Below, one piece after another: positions 27,805-40,300 of a stretch of 64,000 bases of DNA. The DNA is taken from NCBI RefSeq assembly GCF_000221045.1, contig NC_015856.1, positions 2,536,986 to 2,600,985 of the forward strand, in the 5' to 3' direction. Under the pieces are notes generated by a model that saw only the letters and a list, made by a program, of their open reading frames with translations, ran no database searches and was not told the DNA's origin. A program made the translations under genes and the position numbers. Numbering within the stretch: position 1 is the stretch's first letter; every line of letters begins with the position of its first letter. The stretch comes from Collimonas fungivorans Ter331. Its GTDB lineage: Bacteria > Pseudomonadota > Gammaproteobacteria > Burkholderiales > Burkholderiaceae_D.

Positions 27805-30800
27805 AGTCTGAACTCCTCGGTTTCCTGTTCTGAATCCAACGCCGCGAATTGTGCAGGGATGGTCTTGCGGACTGCGGTGCTTTCCTGAATGCCTGGCGTT
27901 TGCGGCCGCGTGACTGCCGCCGCCATCGCAGCCAGGCTGGGCTGGGCAAACAAGGCGCGGATATCGATAGTCCAGCGGCGGCAACGCAGGCGCTCCAGCA
28001 GCTGCACCGCCAGCAGCGAGTGGCCGCCGAGCTCGAAGAAACTGTCGTGCCGACCCACCCGTTCGACACCCAGCAGTTCGCTCCAGATCTGCGCCAGGAC
28101 CAGTTCAATTTCGCCGTCCGGCGCTTCGTAAGCTTGGCGCTTAAAGGCATCGCCCTCGGGCGCAGGCAGCGCCTGGCGGTCGAGTTTGCCGTTGGCTGTC
28201 AGCGGCATGGAATCGAGCTGCACATAGGCCGCCGGCAGCATGTAATCAGGCAGGCTCAGCCCCAGTTGCGCACGCAATGCTGCCGGATCAAGCTGGCCGG
28301 CATCCGGCTCGGCCACCACATAGGCCACCAGCCGCTGGCCGCCCAGGCCATCCTCACGTGCGATAACCACCGCTTCGCGCACGCCGGCGATAGCGGCCAG
28401 CTGGCCATCGATTTCGCCAAGCTCGATGCGAAAGCCGCGAATCTTCACCTGGAAATCGTTGCGGCCGAGGTAATCGATGGCGCCGTCATCGCGCCAGCGG
28501 CCGAGATCGCCGGTCCGGTAGATACGGCCGCCTTCGACAAAAGGATCGGCCAGGAAACGCTGCTCGGTCAGCGCCGGCTGGTTCAGGTAGCCGCGCGCAA
28601 CTTGCACGCCGCCGATATAGAGTTCGCCCGTCACGCCCAACGGCGTCGGCTGCATGCGCTCATCCAACAGGTAAATGCGGGTGTTGGCGATCGGCCTGCC
28701 GATCGGCACCGATGCCGGCTGGTCGTCCGCCGCGCAGGTCCAGGCGGTGACGTCCACCGCCGCTTCAGTCGGTCCATACAGGTTATGCAGCCCGGCATGC
28801 GGCAATTGCGCAAGGAACTGCCGCGCCAACGGCGCCGGCAACGCCTCGCCGCTGCATATCACCCTGGCCACGCTGGCGCAGGCGGCGGCCGCCTCGCCAT
28901 GGTTCAGGAAAACCTGCAGCATGGACGGCACAAAATGCAGGGTGGTCACACCGGCGCCGCGGATCAGTTCGCTGAGGTAGGACGGATCCTTGTGTCCGCC
29001 CGGGCGCGCCATCACCAGCTGCGCGCCGGCCATCAACGGCCAGAAAAATTCCCATACCGATACATCAAAGCTGAACGGTGTTTTTTGCAGCACCACGTCG
29101 TGCGCAGCCAGGCGATAAGCCTGCTGCATCCACTGGATGCGATTGACGATTCCCCGGTGTTCGTTCATCACGCCTTTCGGCTGGCCGGTGGAGCCGGAGG
29201 TATAGATCACATAGGCAAGATGGTTTTCCGTCAGCCCCAGCTCGGCGGGAACAAGATTGCCTTCATCGTTTACCGGGTCGGTATCCGGCACCAGCAGCTG
29301 CACCTGTTGCCCGGGCAGGCGGCTGGCCAGGCTCGCCTCAGTAAGCACCGCCACCGGCGCGCAGTCGCGCAGCATGTGTTCCAGGCGACCGTCAGGATAC
29401 GCCGGGTCCAGCGGCACATAGGCGCCGCCGGCCTTGAGCGTCGCCAGCAAGGCCACCACCATCGCCTCGTTGCGTTCCAGGAAGATCCCGACCTTGGCGT
29501 CGGGCCCTACGCCCAGCGTGCGCAGCCGCCGCGCCAAGTGGTTGGCCCTGGCGTTGAGTGCGGCATAACTCAAACGATGTCCTTCGCACTGCACGGCGGT
29601 GGCCTGCGGCTGTCGAGCCGTCTGCTGCTCGAACAACTGATGCAGCAGCAACTGCCGCGGATACTCGGCCGCCGTACGGTTGAAAGCATCGATCAGTTGA
29701 TGGCGCTCGGCGGCGGGCATGGTCTCGATTGCCTGCAGCGGCATGTGGGGAACTTGTTCCAGCGCTTGCACCAGGCCTCGCACAACTTGCTGCATGAATT
29801 CGCAGACCCGCTGCGCCGATACGCTGACGTCGATTTCCGCGCACAGTTCGAAACCTTCGCCGAGGTCGTCGACATGCAGCGCAAACGGATAATTGGTGCG
29901 GTCGTGGCCGCCCAGATGCTCTATGCCTTCCATCGCCGTACTGTCTGCACCGTCCTCATGACTGTAGCGGTAATTGAGCAGACTGGTGAACAGCGGCAGG
30001 TTCGCCGGCAGGCTGCTGCAGCGCTGGGCCAGGGTCAGCGACGCGTGTTCGTGCCGCAGCAGTTCGATCAGCGCGGCATGGGTCTGCCTGAGTCCCTGCT
30101 CGACACTGAGCTGGTCCAGCTGCACCCGCAGCGGCAAGGTATTGAGGAACATGCCCATGGCGCGCGCCGCGCCGGCGCCGCCTTGCAGGCGGCCAAACAG
30201 CACGGTGCCGAACACCACGTCGTCGCGTCCGGTGAAACACGCCAGCGTCCTGGCCCACGCCAGGTGAAACAGGCTGGCGCAGCTCACGCCCCTGGCCTGC
30301 GCCTGTTGCCGCAAACGCCGCGCCAAAGCCGGCTCCAGGCGCGACCTGGCTTGCCGCACCTGGCTGCCGTCGCCTTGGACGTCGAGCAGGCCGAACGGCG
30401 CCGTAGGCTGATCGACATTGCCCAGCACCCGGCGGAAATAGGTTTCGTGTTCGGCCGATCCCATTCCCAGCCGCGCCTGCGTCACAAATCGACGGAACGG
30501 CACGGGAATCGTCAGCTCGGCCTGCCGACCCTGCAAAATCAGCATGATTTCCTGCACCAGCAGCTGCGATGCGGTGTGGTCCAGCACCAGGTGATGGTGC
30601 AGCAGCTGCAGCAGCCACGATTGCGTTGCGCCGTCAGGCATTGCATAAGCGCGCAGCATCGGCGCCTGGCGCACGTCGAGGCGGACCTGGCGCGGATCGG
30701 CATGCGCCTGCAGCTGGCTTATGGCGTCGCCGGCGCTGGCATCATGGACCAGCGCCTGGATTGCAAGGCTGGCCTGGCGCTGGACCAGCTGGACCGGCTC

Positions 30801-31307
30801 CTTCAAGCCTTCCCAATGCATTGCAGTGCGCAAGATGTCGTGGCGGGCGATGACCTGGTTGAGCGCCTGCACGAAGCGGTCCAACCGTTGCCTGCTGTCG
30901 AAGCGCAGCAAGGTCGGCAGTACATAAGCGTCGCTATCGCTTTGCAGGCGGTGATGGAAGAGTATGCCTTCCTGCAGCGGCGCCAGCTGATAGATATCCT
31001 GGATATTGGCAGCGCCGCCGGGCGTGGCTTGCGCCAGCGCTTCGATTTGCGCCGCCCCCAGTTCAACCAGAGGCAGCATGGCGGGAGTGATGCGCTGCGT
31101 CCCTTCGGCAATCAAGTAACCGGCCGTATCCGCAGCGGCGCGTTGCTGCAACAGCGCGATGAGGTCGCTCTTGTGGCCGCGCAGCGAAGCGATCAGGTCG
31201 CGGTCGGCCAGCAGTTTCTGGTCGCCGATCACCGACAGCTTGTCGCCGTCGGCCCGCAAGGCGATGCCGATGGCGTCCAGTGTATCCAGCAAATCTCGCG
31301 CGCTCAT
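27801..31307 (-). CDS. NRPS-2: module 6, serine-type
   Basis: A single-module synthetase of 1168 residues. It has an N-terminal TubC-type docking domain (1-55, ARDLLDTLDAIGIALRADGD...), a condensation domain (70-495), A6 (540-1050) and T6 (FFELGGHSLLA, near 1085), with a Gln/Glu-rich tail that may meet the next docking domain. The condensation domain belongs to the dual C/E subtype by sequence (QLAPLQEGILFHH) but its epimerase motif reads HHRLQSDSD instead of HH[LM]xxxxGD, so it may condense without epimerising. The A6 pocket reads DVWHISLVDK, the serine code with conservative changes. It overlaps NRPS-1 and NRPS-3 by 4 bases each (ATGA), so the three subunits are translationally coupled. Confidence 0.95.
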   Translation of the reverse strand: MSARDLLDTLDAIGIALRADGDKLSVIGDQKLLADRDLIASLRGHKSDLIALLQQRAAADTAGYLIAEGTQRITPAMLPLVELGAAQIEALAQATPGGAANIQDIYQLAPLQEGILFHHRLQSDSDAYVLPTLLRFDSRQRLDRFVQALNQVIARHDILRTAMHWEGLKEPVQLVQRQASLAIQALVHDASAGDAISQLQAHADPRQVRLDVRQAPMLRAYAMPDGATQSWLLQLLHHHLVLDHTASQLLVQEIMLILQGRQAELTIPVPFRRFVTQARLGMGSAEHETYFRRVLGNVDQPTAPFGLLDVQGDGSQVRQARSRLEPALARRLRQQAQARGVSCASLFHLAWARTLACFTGRDDVVFGTVLFGRLQGGAGAARAMGMFLNTLPLRVQLDQLSVEQGLRQTHAALIELLRHEHASLTLAQRCSSLPANLPLFTSLLNYRYSHEDGADSTAMEGIEHLGGHDRTNYPFALHVDDLGEGFELCAEIDVSVSAQRVCEFMQQVVRGLVQALEQVPHMPLQAIETMPAAERHQLIDAFNRTAAEYPRQLLLHQLFEQQTARQPQATAVQCEGHRLSYAALNARANHLARRLRTLGVGPDAKVGIFLERNEAMVVALLATLKAGGAYVPLDPAYPDGRLEHMLRDCAPVAVLTEASLASRLPGQQVQLLVPDTDPVNDEGNLVPAELGLTENHLAYVIYTSGSTGQPKGVMNEHRGIVNRIQWMQQAYRLAAHDVVLQKTPFSFDVSVWEFFWPLMAGAQLVMARPGGHKDPSYLSELIRGAGVTTLHFVPSMLQVFLNHGEAAAACASVARVICSGEALPAPLARQFLAQLPHAGLHNLYGPTEAAVDVTAWTCAADDQPASVPIGRPIANTRIYLLDERMQPTPLGVTGELYIGGVQVARGYLNQPALTEQRFLADPFVEGGRIYRTGDLGRWRDDGAIDYLGRNDFQVKIRGFRIELGEIDGQLAAIAGVREAVVIAREDGLGGQRLVAYVVAEPDAGQLDPAALRAQLGLSLPDYMLPAAYVQLDSMPLTANGKLDRQALPAPEGDAFKRQAYEAPDGEIELVLAQIWSELLGVERVGRHDSFFELGGHSLLAVQLLERLRCRRWTIDIRALFAQPSLAAMAAAVTRPQTPGIQESTAVRKTIPAQFAALDSEQETEEFRL

Positions 31308-34300
31308 AGCACGATCTCCTCGAGTTGAATGGTGGCGCTGGCCAGGTGGGCCAGGGTCGGCGCGTTGAAGATCATCTGCACGTCGGCCTGGAGCTGTTTT
31401 TCGCTCATGTTGTGGATCAGCTGGATCGCCAGCGCCGAGTGGCCGCCGAGTTCGAAGAAGTTATCGTGGCGCCCGACCCGTTCGACCCCGAGCAGCTCGC
31501 CCCAGATCGCCGCCAGCGCCTGTTCCGTCGGACCGGCAGGCGCCTCGTAACCCTGTTGCGCCGCGCCCTGCCCGTCCGGCGCCGGCAAGGCCTGGCGGTC
31601 GAGCTTGCCGTTGGCGGTCAGCGGCAATGCCGCCAGGGTCACGTAGGCTGCCGGCAGCATGTAGTCCGGCAGCTGCTGGCTCAACTGTGCGCGCAGCTCG
31701 CCCGGATCGGGAGCCGCCACGGCGGGATCCGGCACCACGTAAGCCACCAGCCGCTGGTCGCCGGGGCTGTCTTCGCGCGCCGTCACGGCTGCCTCGCGTA
31801 TACCAGGCAACAGGACCAGCCTGGCCTCGATCTCGCCGAGTTCGATGCGGAAACCGCGGATCTTGACCTGGAAGTCGTTGCGGCCCAGGTATTCGATCGT
31901 GCCGTCCTGGCGCCAGCGGCCCATATCGCCGGTCTTGTACATGCGCGCCGCGGCCGCGGCTGCGAACGGATCGTGGACAAACCGTTCCGCCGTCAATTCC
32001 GGCCGGTGCAGGTAACCGCGCGCCACACCGGCGCCGCCGATGTAGATTTCCCCGGCCACACCCAGCGGCACCGGCTGACGGTGCGCATCCAGCAGGTAGA
32101 TGCGGGCGTTCGGCATCACGCTGCCGATCTGCGGGATGTCGCCGGCGACCGGTCCGCATGCCGCGTCGACGCTGCACTCGGTCGGCCCGTACATATTGAA
32201 GAAGCTGATGCTCTCGACCGCGGCCAGGGTGCGCCAGGTGACCGCATCGATCGCTTCGCCGCCCAGCAGCAGCTTGCGCAGCGTATGTCCTCGTTCCTGC
32301 GGAAAACCCGCAGCCAGCATCATGCGCAACTGCGACGGCGTGCATTCCATGGCTTCGATGGCGTGTTTTTCGATGAAACCGAGCATTGCATCTGCGCTGA
32401 GGCGGGTGTTTTCCGGAACGAGGAAAACCGTGCGCCCCATTGCCAGCTGGCCCCAGGCTTTGACAGCCATGTCGAAACCGAACGATGAATTCCAGGCAAT
32501 GCGGCGGCAATCTGGCTGCAAGCCGTGGATGCGTTCTTCCAGTCCGTGCAGGAAGGTCAGCACGTTGCGGTGTTCCACCATCACGCCTTTGGGCGTGCCG
32601 GTAGAGCCAGAAGTGTAGATGACATAAGCCAGGTGCGAGGCGTCCAGGCCAACTGCGCCGGGATCGGGATTGTGCGTCGGCGCCGCGGCCCAGGGCGATT
32701 GCTGCCACGCCGTGCCGTCCAGCACCAGCGCCGTGCAGCCTTGCGGCAGGCGCAGCCGATCATGCAGCCGTGCCTGGGTCAGCAACACGGCCGGTGCGCC
32801 GTCTTCCAGCATGTGCGCCAGGCGCTGGTCGGGATGGATCGGGTCCAGCGGCACATAAGCGCCGCCAGCCTTCAGCGTGGCGATCAGCGCCACCGCCAGG
32901 TCCAGGCTGCGTTCCAGGCACAAGGCGACGCGGTCGTCGGGCCGCACGCCCAGGCTGCGCAGGTGGTGCGCCAGCTGGTTGGCGCGGCGGTTCAGTTCGC
33001 CATAGCTGAGTGACCCGTCTTCGTATACCAGCGCTATCGCTTCGGGATGTTCGACCGCCTGCCGTTCAAACAAGGCATGCACCAGCGTGCCGGCGGGATA
33101 GGCGCGCTGCTTGTCGTTGAAAGCATGCAGCAGCTGCTCGCGCTCGGCATCGCCGAGCAGTGCGATCTGCTCGACTGGCTGCCCGTCGTCGTCAGCCATG
33201 GCGCGCAGCATCGCTTGCAGGTAACCCCAGTGGCGCTGTACCGTGGCCTGGTCGAACAAAGCAGTGGCGTAATTGAACTGGCCGACGATGCGATCGCCGG
33301 TTTCTTCCAGGTCCAATGACAGGTCGAATTGCGCGCTGCCGGCGCCGCTGCCGACGTTTTCGAAACTCAATCCGTCCAGATCAAGGTGCGTCGCGGGCGT
33401 GTTCTGCCATGCCAGCCGGACCTGGTAAATCGGGTTGTAGGCCATCGACCGCACCGGATTGATCGCTTCCACTACCTGTTCGAACGGCAGGTCGCGATGA
33501 TTTTGCGCCTGCAGGGAGATTTGCCTGGCCTGCGCCAGAAGCTGGCGCACATCGGCTTGCTGGTCGAGCTTGAAACTGAGCGCCTGGGCATTGACGAAAA
33601 AGCCGATCAAAGGTTCCAGCTCGGCGCGGTTGCGGCCAGCCACGGAACTGCCGATCACCACCTGCGCCTGTCCGCTGAGCCGCGCCAGCACCGCTGCCCA
33701 GGCCGCCAGTACGGTCATGTAGAGGGTGGCGCCATGGCGCTGGGCGAGCGTTTTCAGGTCGCGGCTGAGTTCTTCGTCCAGCGCCACATCTATCGACGCG
33801 CCGCGATAGTCCTGGATCTCCGGCCGCGGCCGGTCCGTCGGCAGGCTGATCAGTCCGGGAGCGCCGTGCAGCTGCCCTGTCCAGTATTGCAGCTGTTGCC
33901 GCAGCAGCGGGCCTTGCAGCCACTGCCGTTGCCATACCGCATAGTCGGCATACTGGATTGCCAGCGGCGCCAGCGGATCCGCTTCGCCACGGCGCATGGC
34001 CCGGTACAGCGAAGAAAATTCCCGCGCCAGCACACTCAGGGACCAGCCATCGGAAATGATGTGGTGCATGGTCAGCAGCAGCACGTGATCGTCGTCGCCC
34101 AGGCGCAGCAGGCGGCCGCGGATCAGCGGACCGCGCGCCAGGTCAAACGGCTCGACCGCTTCCTGCCGGTAAATCCGCTTCAGCTCGTCGGCGCCGGCGC
34201 CTGTAAAATCACTGTGCGTGAGGGCAAAGCCGTGCGGTGCATCGACCACTTGGCATGGCTGTCCATCCACGCTGACGAAGCGGGTCCGCAGTATTTCGTG

Positions 34301-37300
34301 CCGTTCGACAATGCGATCCATGGCGGCCTGCAGCGCCTTCTGGTCAAGCGCGCCGCGCAGTCGCAGGGCGCCGGGGATATGGTAGGCGGGACCCGCCTGC
34401 GCATCGATCTGCGTGACGTACCACAAGCGCTGCTGGGCATGAGACAACGGCAAGGACCTGGAACGATCCGCCGCCGTGATGGCGCTCAAGGTGCTCTGCC
34501 CTGCTGTGGCGACTTCACGCGCCAGTTCAGCCAGCTGCGGATGCGTAAACAAGGCGGCCAGCGGCAGCTCAATACCCAGGCGCTGGCGCAATTGCGAGAT
34601 CAGGCGCACCGCCAGCAGCGAATGGCCGCCCAGTTCAAAAAAACTGTCCTGGCGGCCGACGCTTTCGACGCCAAGCAAGTCAGACCAGATCTGCGCCAGC
34701 ACCTGCTCTGTCTCGCCCGACGGCTCCTCATAGACACGCCGGACGAAGGCCTCACCCTCCGGCATCGGCAGCGCCCTGCGGTCCAGCTTGCCGCTCGGCG
34801 TCAGCGGCAAAGCCTCCAGCGGTACATAAGCCGCCGGCAGCATATAGTCCGGTAACTGGGCGCTCAACAAGGTTCGCAGCTGGGCAGGATCCGGCCGCGA
34901 TGCGGCTGTGTCGGCGACCAGGTAAGCCACCAGGCGCAGGTCGCCCGGTTTGTCCTCGCGAGCGGTTACCACCGCTTCGCGTATCCCAGCGATGCGCGAC
35001 AGTTGCGCCTCAATCTCGCCCAGTTCTATGCGGAAGCCGCGGATCTTCACCTGAAAATCGTCGCGGCCGAGGAATTCGATGCTGCCGCCTCCACGCCAGC
35101 GGCCCAGGTCGCCGGTCTTGTACATGCGCGCTGCCGGATTGTCGGCGAACGGATCGCGGACGAAACGTTCATCGGTCAGCTGCGGGCGATGCAGGTAACC
35201 CCGCGCGACGCCGGCGCCGCCGATGCAGATTTCACCGGCTACGCCCACCGGCGCCGGCTGGCCGTACGCATCCAGCAGATAGATGCGGACGCCGGCAAGC
35301 GGACGCCCGATATTGCCGGCGCCGTCCCGCGGCCCGCACTGCGCGACAGCCGCATTGATCGTGGTTTCGGTCGGACCGTAGGCATTGTTCAGCGCCGGAC
35401 GATGGCCTTGGCGTTGCCACCATGCCTCGATGGCCGCCGCGCTTACGGCATCGCCGCCGATGACGATCTGGCGCAGCTGCGGCGGGATGGCGACATCTGC
35501 TTCCTGCGCCAGGCGCTGCCAGAACAATGTGGGCAGGTTGGCGATGGTCAGCCTGTGCTCCGCACATAGCTGGCACCAGCGTTGCGGATCGGTGATCCAG
35601 GCATCGCTGCGCAAGACCAGCGTGGCGCCGTGCAACAACGCGCCGAAGATTTCTTCCGCCGCGACATCGAAGCTCAGCGCGGAGAATTGCAGCACCCGGT
35701 CCTCCGGCTGGAATGCATAGAGCCCGTTCAGGACCGCTGCCTGATGGCTGAGCTGGCGATGTTCCACCATCACGCCCTTGGGTATGCCGGTGGAACCGGA
35801 TGTGTAGATAACGTAAGCCAGGTGCGCGGGCTCCAGTCCGATCGCGGCTGGCTCAGGATTGTGCGTGGGGCATGCGGCCCAGGGCGATTGTTCCCATGGC
35901 GTTTCATCTATCGCCACGGTTGCCTTGTCCGGCGGCAGCCGTCCGAGCAGGCTTGCCTGGGTCAGCAGCACGGCCGGCGCACTGTCTTCCAGCATCTGGG
36001 CCAGGCGCTGGCGGGGATGGACCGGGTCCAGCGGCACATAGGCGCCGCCGGCCTTCAGGGTGGCGATCACGGCCACCACCATGTCGATGCCGCGTTCCAG
36101 GCACAGGGCAACCCGGTCATCGGGCCGCACGCCAAGCTGGCGCAGGTGATGCGCCAATTGGCTGGCGCGCCGGTTGAGCGCTCCATAGCTTAGTTGCCGG
36201 CCCTCATGTTCCAGCGCGACCGCCTCTGGATTTTTGGCTGCCCGTTGCTCGAACAGCACATGCACCAAGGCGCCGGCGGAATAAGCAAGACCAGAATTGT
36301 TGAAGCCATGCAGGAGTTGCGTGCGTTCAGCGTCGCCGAGCAGCGCGATCCGGTCGACGGCCTGCTGGTCGTCCGCGACCATGCCGCGCAACATCGCCTG
36401 CAGGTACTCCCAGTGGCGGTGCACCGTAGGCGGATCGAACAAGGCCGTTGCGTAGTTCAGCTTGCCGGCGATATGGCCGGCTACCTCTTCCAGGTCCAGC
36501 GCCAGGTCGAATTGCGCGCTCCCGGGCAGGCTGTCCACGCGCTCTACCGACAGGTCTGCCAAGGCAAGCTTCACCGGTGGCGTGTTATGCCAGGTCAGCA
36601 TCAGCTGGAACAGCGGATGGTAGGCCATCGAACGTGTCGGATTGAGGGCCTCCACTACCTGTTCGAACGGCACGTCCTGCAACTGCTGCGCCCGCAATGC
36701 CGTGTTCCTGGCCTGCGCCAGCAAATCCTTAACGCTGGGCGCTCCATCCAGGTCGAACTTGAGCGCTTGCGTATTGATGAAAAAACCGATCAGCGGCTCT
36801 ACCTCGGCCCGATTGCGGCCGGCGTGGGAACTGCCGATCACGACTTGCGGCTGCCCGCTCAGCCGCGCCACCAGCGCCGCCCAGGCCGCCAGCACAATCA
36901 TGTACAAGGTTGCGCCATGCCTGCGGCCGAGTTCCTTTAATGCCTGGCTCAGCCCGGCATCCAGGGCAACCTCGATGCTGGCGCCCTGGTAGTCCTGCAG
37001 CGCCGGCCGCGGACGGTCGGTGGGCAGGTTGACCAGTTCGGGGGCGCCGTGCAGCTGTTTCACGATTGCGCCAAGCTGCTGTTGCAGCAGCGGCCCTTGC
37101 AGCCACTGGCGCTGCCAGGCCGCATGGTCGGCATACTGGATCGCCAGCGGCGGCAACGGATCCGGCTGGCTGTCGCACATGGCGCGGTACAAGATCGACA
37201 GCTCCTGCATCAGCAGGCTCAGCGACCAGCCGTCCGAGATGATGTGATGCATGACTACCAGCAGCACATGATCGTCATCGCCCAGCCGCAGCAGGAGGCC

Positions 37301-40300
37301 GCGGATCAGCGGTCCTGCGGCCAGGTCGAAAGGTTCGGCCGCCGCCTGTTTGCAGAGGTTTTCCAGCTCATGCGGGGCAAGGCCTTCAGCATTCTGGTGC
37401 GCCAGCAAGAATCCACGTGCAGGCGTTATCAGCTGGGACGGCTGGCCGTCGGTGGTGACGAAGCAAGTGCGCAATGCTTCATGACGTTCAACAATACGAT
37501 CCAGGGCGGCCTTCAGGGCTGGCTGGTCAAGCACGCCCCGCAAGCGCAGGGCGCCGGGAATGTGATAAGCCACGCTGGCCTGGGAATCGACGCGGGCGAT
37601 GAACCATAGCCGCTGCTGGGCGTAGGACAGCGGCAGCGGGCTGGAACGATCGGCCGGCGTGATGGCGCTCAGGGTGTTTTGTCCTGCTTCGGCGATCTCC
37701 AGCGCCAGTTCGGCCAGCTGCGGATGCGCGAACAGGACTGCCAAGGGCAGTTCGATATCCAGCCGCTGGCGCAGCTGCGAAATCAGGCGGATGGCCAATA
37801 GAGAATGTCCCCCCAGTTCGAAGAAATGATCATGGCGGCCGATGCGTTCGACGCCGAGCAAGTCCGACCAGATCTGCGCCAGTACCTGTTCGACCTCGCC
37901 CTGCGGCGCCTCGTAGGCGCGCTGGATGAAGGCGCCTTCTTCCGGCGCCGGCAACGCCTTGCGATCGAGTTTACCGTTGGGTGTCAGCGGCAAGGATTCC
38001 AGCATCACGTACGCTGCCGGCACCATGTATTCAGGCAGTTGCGCCTTGAGTTGCTCGCGCAGCTCGGCCGGATCAGGAGGCAATGCACCCGACTCAAGAA
38101 CCATGTAAGCCACCAGGCGCTTGTCGCCTGGACTGTCTTCCCGTGCAATCACCACTGTTTCGCGTATACCTTCGATGCGCGACAATCTCGCTTCGATCTC
38201 ACCGAGTTCAATACGGAAGCCCCGTAGCTTGACCTGGAAGTCGTTGCGGCCAAGGTACTCAATCGATCCGTCCTCGCGCCAGCGGCCCAGGTCGCCAGTC
38301 TTGTACAACCGCTCTTCCGCAACGAATGGATTGTCAATGAATCGTTCCGCCGTCAGTTCAGGCCGCTGCAGATAACCCCGGGCCACCTGCACGCCGCCGA
38401 TATATATTTCACCCGCGAGGCCCAGCGGCACCGGCTGACGATGGGCATCGAGCAGGTAAATTCGGCTGTTGCTAATAGGACGTCCGATCGGCGGCAGGTC
38501 TTCCCACGCCTCAGCCGGTCCTTCCAGAATATGCGCGCTGACCACGTGACTCTCGGTGGGTCCGTAGTGGTTGTGCAGCCTGGCTTGTCCGTGCCTTGTA
38601 AACATGCGCCGGATCGCCGGCGTGATCCGCAACTGTTCACCTGCCGTGATCAGGTCTTGCAGCATCGGCAACGGCTCGGCGCGCTGCGACCACAATTCGC
38701 TGAGATTATTGAGCGCAATGTAGGGCAGGAACATCCGTTCGATCGACTCCGCGCCTAGCCAGTTCGCCAGCGCCGGCAGGTCTTGCCGCAGCGCCTCGTG
38801 CAGCAGCACCAGCGTGCCGCCACTGGTCAGGGTCGAGAAGATTTCCTGGAACGCGACGTCGAAACCAAGTGCCGCGAACTGCAAGGTCCGCGCCGGTTCC
38901 GGCAGCACGCTGCGCTGCCAGCCCAGCAGATTCACCAGGGCGCCATGTGGCATGGCCACGCCTTTCGGTACACCGGTGGAACCCGAGGTATATATGACAT
39001 AGGCCAAATGGCCAGGCTGGAGTCCCAGTTCGTCCGGATGCAGGTTGACGGCGGACGCAACTAACCATGCCGGACTCTCCTGATCCAACGCGATTGCCGT
39101 TGCTGGCATCCGATAAAGCAGCGACTTCTGCATCAGCGCCACTACCGGCTCGCTATCCTGCAGCATTTGCGCCAGGCGCTCATCCGGGTAACTCGGATCC
39201 AGCGGCACATAAGCGCCGCCAGCCTTGAGCGTCGCCACGATCGCCACCACCATCGCCAGGCTGCGCTCGACGCAGATCGCTACGCGCGTATCGGGACCGA
39301 CACCCAGTCCCCGCAGATGCCGCGCCAACCGGTTGGCTTGTTCATTGAGCGCGCGGTAAGTCAGCTGTTCGCCATCCAGTTCCAGCGCGATCCGTTCCGG
39401 ATGCGCGGCTGCCTGCTGTTCGAATCCCTCGTGCACCAGTGCCGGCAAGGCGTAAATGTGGCGGGTATCGTTGAAACCATGCAGGACGAGGTCGCGTTCC
39501 ATCGCCGGCATCACGCCGATGGCGTACAGCGGCGTCTGCGGCGCCTGTTCCAGGGCAAATGCCAATTGTTCCAGCGTCTGTTGCATGTACAGGGCGATAT
39601 GCTGCGCTGACACAGACTCGTCGACCTGGACCGTCAGTTCAAAGTCGCGGCCGGAATCGTCGATGTACAAGCCGAAGGGATAATTGGTGCGGTCGCGGAC
39701 CCCGAGGAAGCGGACGCCTTCGAGAATTTCCGTTTCATCGGCGCTGGCAACGTGGCTATGGCGATAGTTCAGCAAGGCCGAGAATAGCGGCGTATTGACC
39801 GGCAATCCACTGCAGCGCTGGGCCAGCGCCAGTGAAGCATGTTCGTGGTGCAGCAACCCAGTCAACGCCGCATGCACCTGCTGCAAACCTTCCTCGACGC
39901 CGCACTCACCTAACTTCACGCGCAACGGCAAGGTATTGATGAACAAGCCGATGGCGCGATCCGCGCCCGCGCCACTCTGCATGCGGCCGAACAGCACCGT
40001 GCCGAACACCACGTCGTCGCGGCCCGTGCATTGGGCCAGCACTTGCGCCCAGGCCAGGTGGAACAGGCTGGCCGCGCTGAATCCCCGCGTTTTAGCCTGC
40101 CGCCGCAGCCGCAGCGCCAGCTCGAAAGGCAGGATCAGTCTGGCCTGTGCAATCTGGGAACCGTCCCCCTGCACATCCAGCAAACCGAACGGCGCTGTCG
40201 GTTCATCGACATCCGCCAGCATCTGCCGGAAGAAATCCTCGTGCTCGGCTTCGCTCACGCCCAGCCTTGCTTGTGCCACAAAATTGCGGAACGGCACAGG

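Noticed and set aside
27849-31328. Very long open frame on the plus strand opposite NRPS-2 (and similar long plus-strand frames opposite NRPS-1 and NRPS-3)
   Set aside because: These are antisense shadows of GC-rich NRPS genes. The translations are rich in Gln, Arg and His with no domain, and the minus strand has unambiguous C, A and T motifs.
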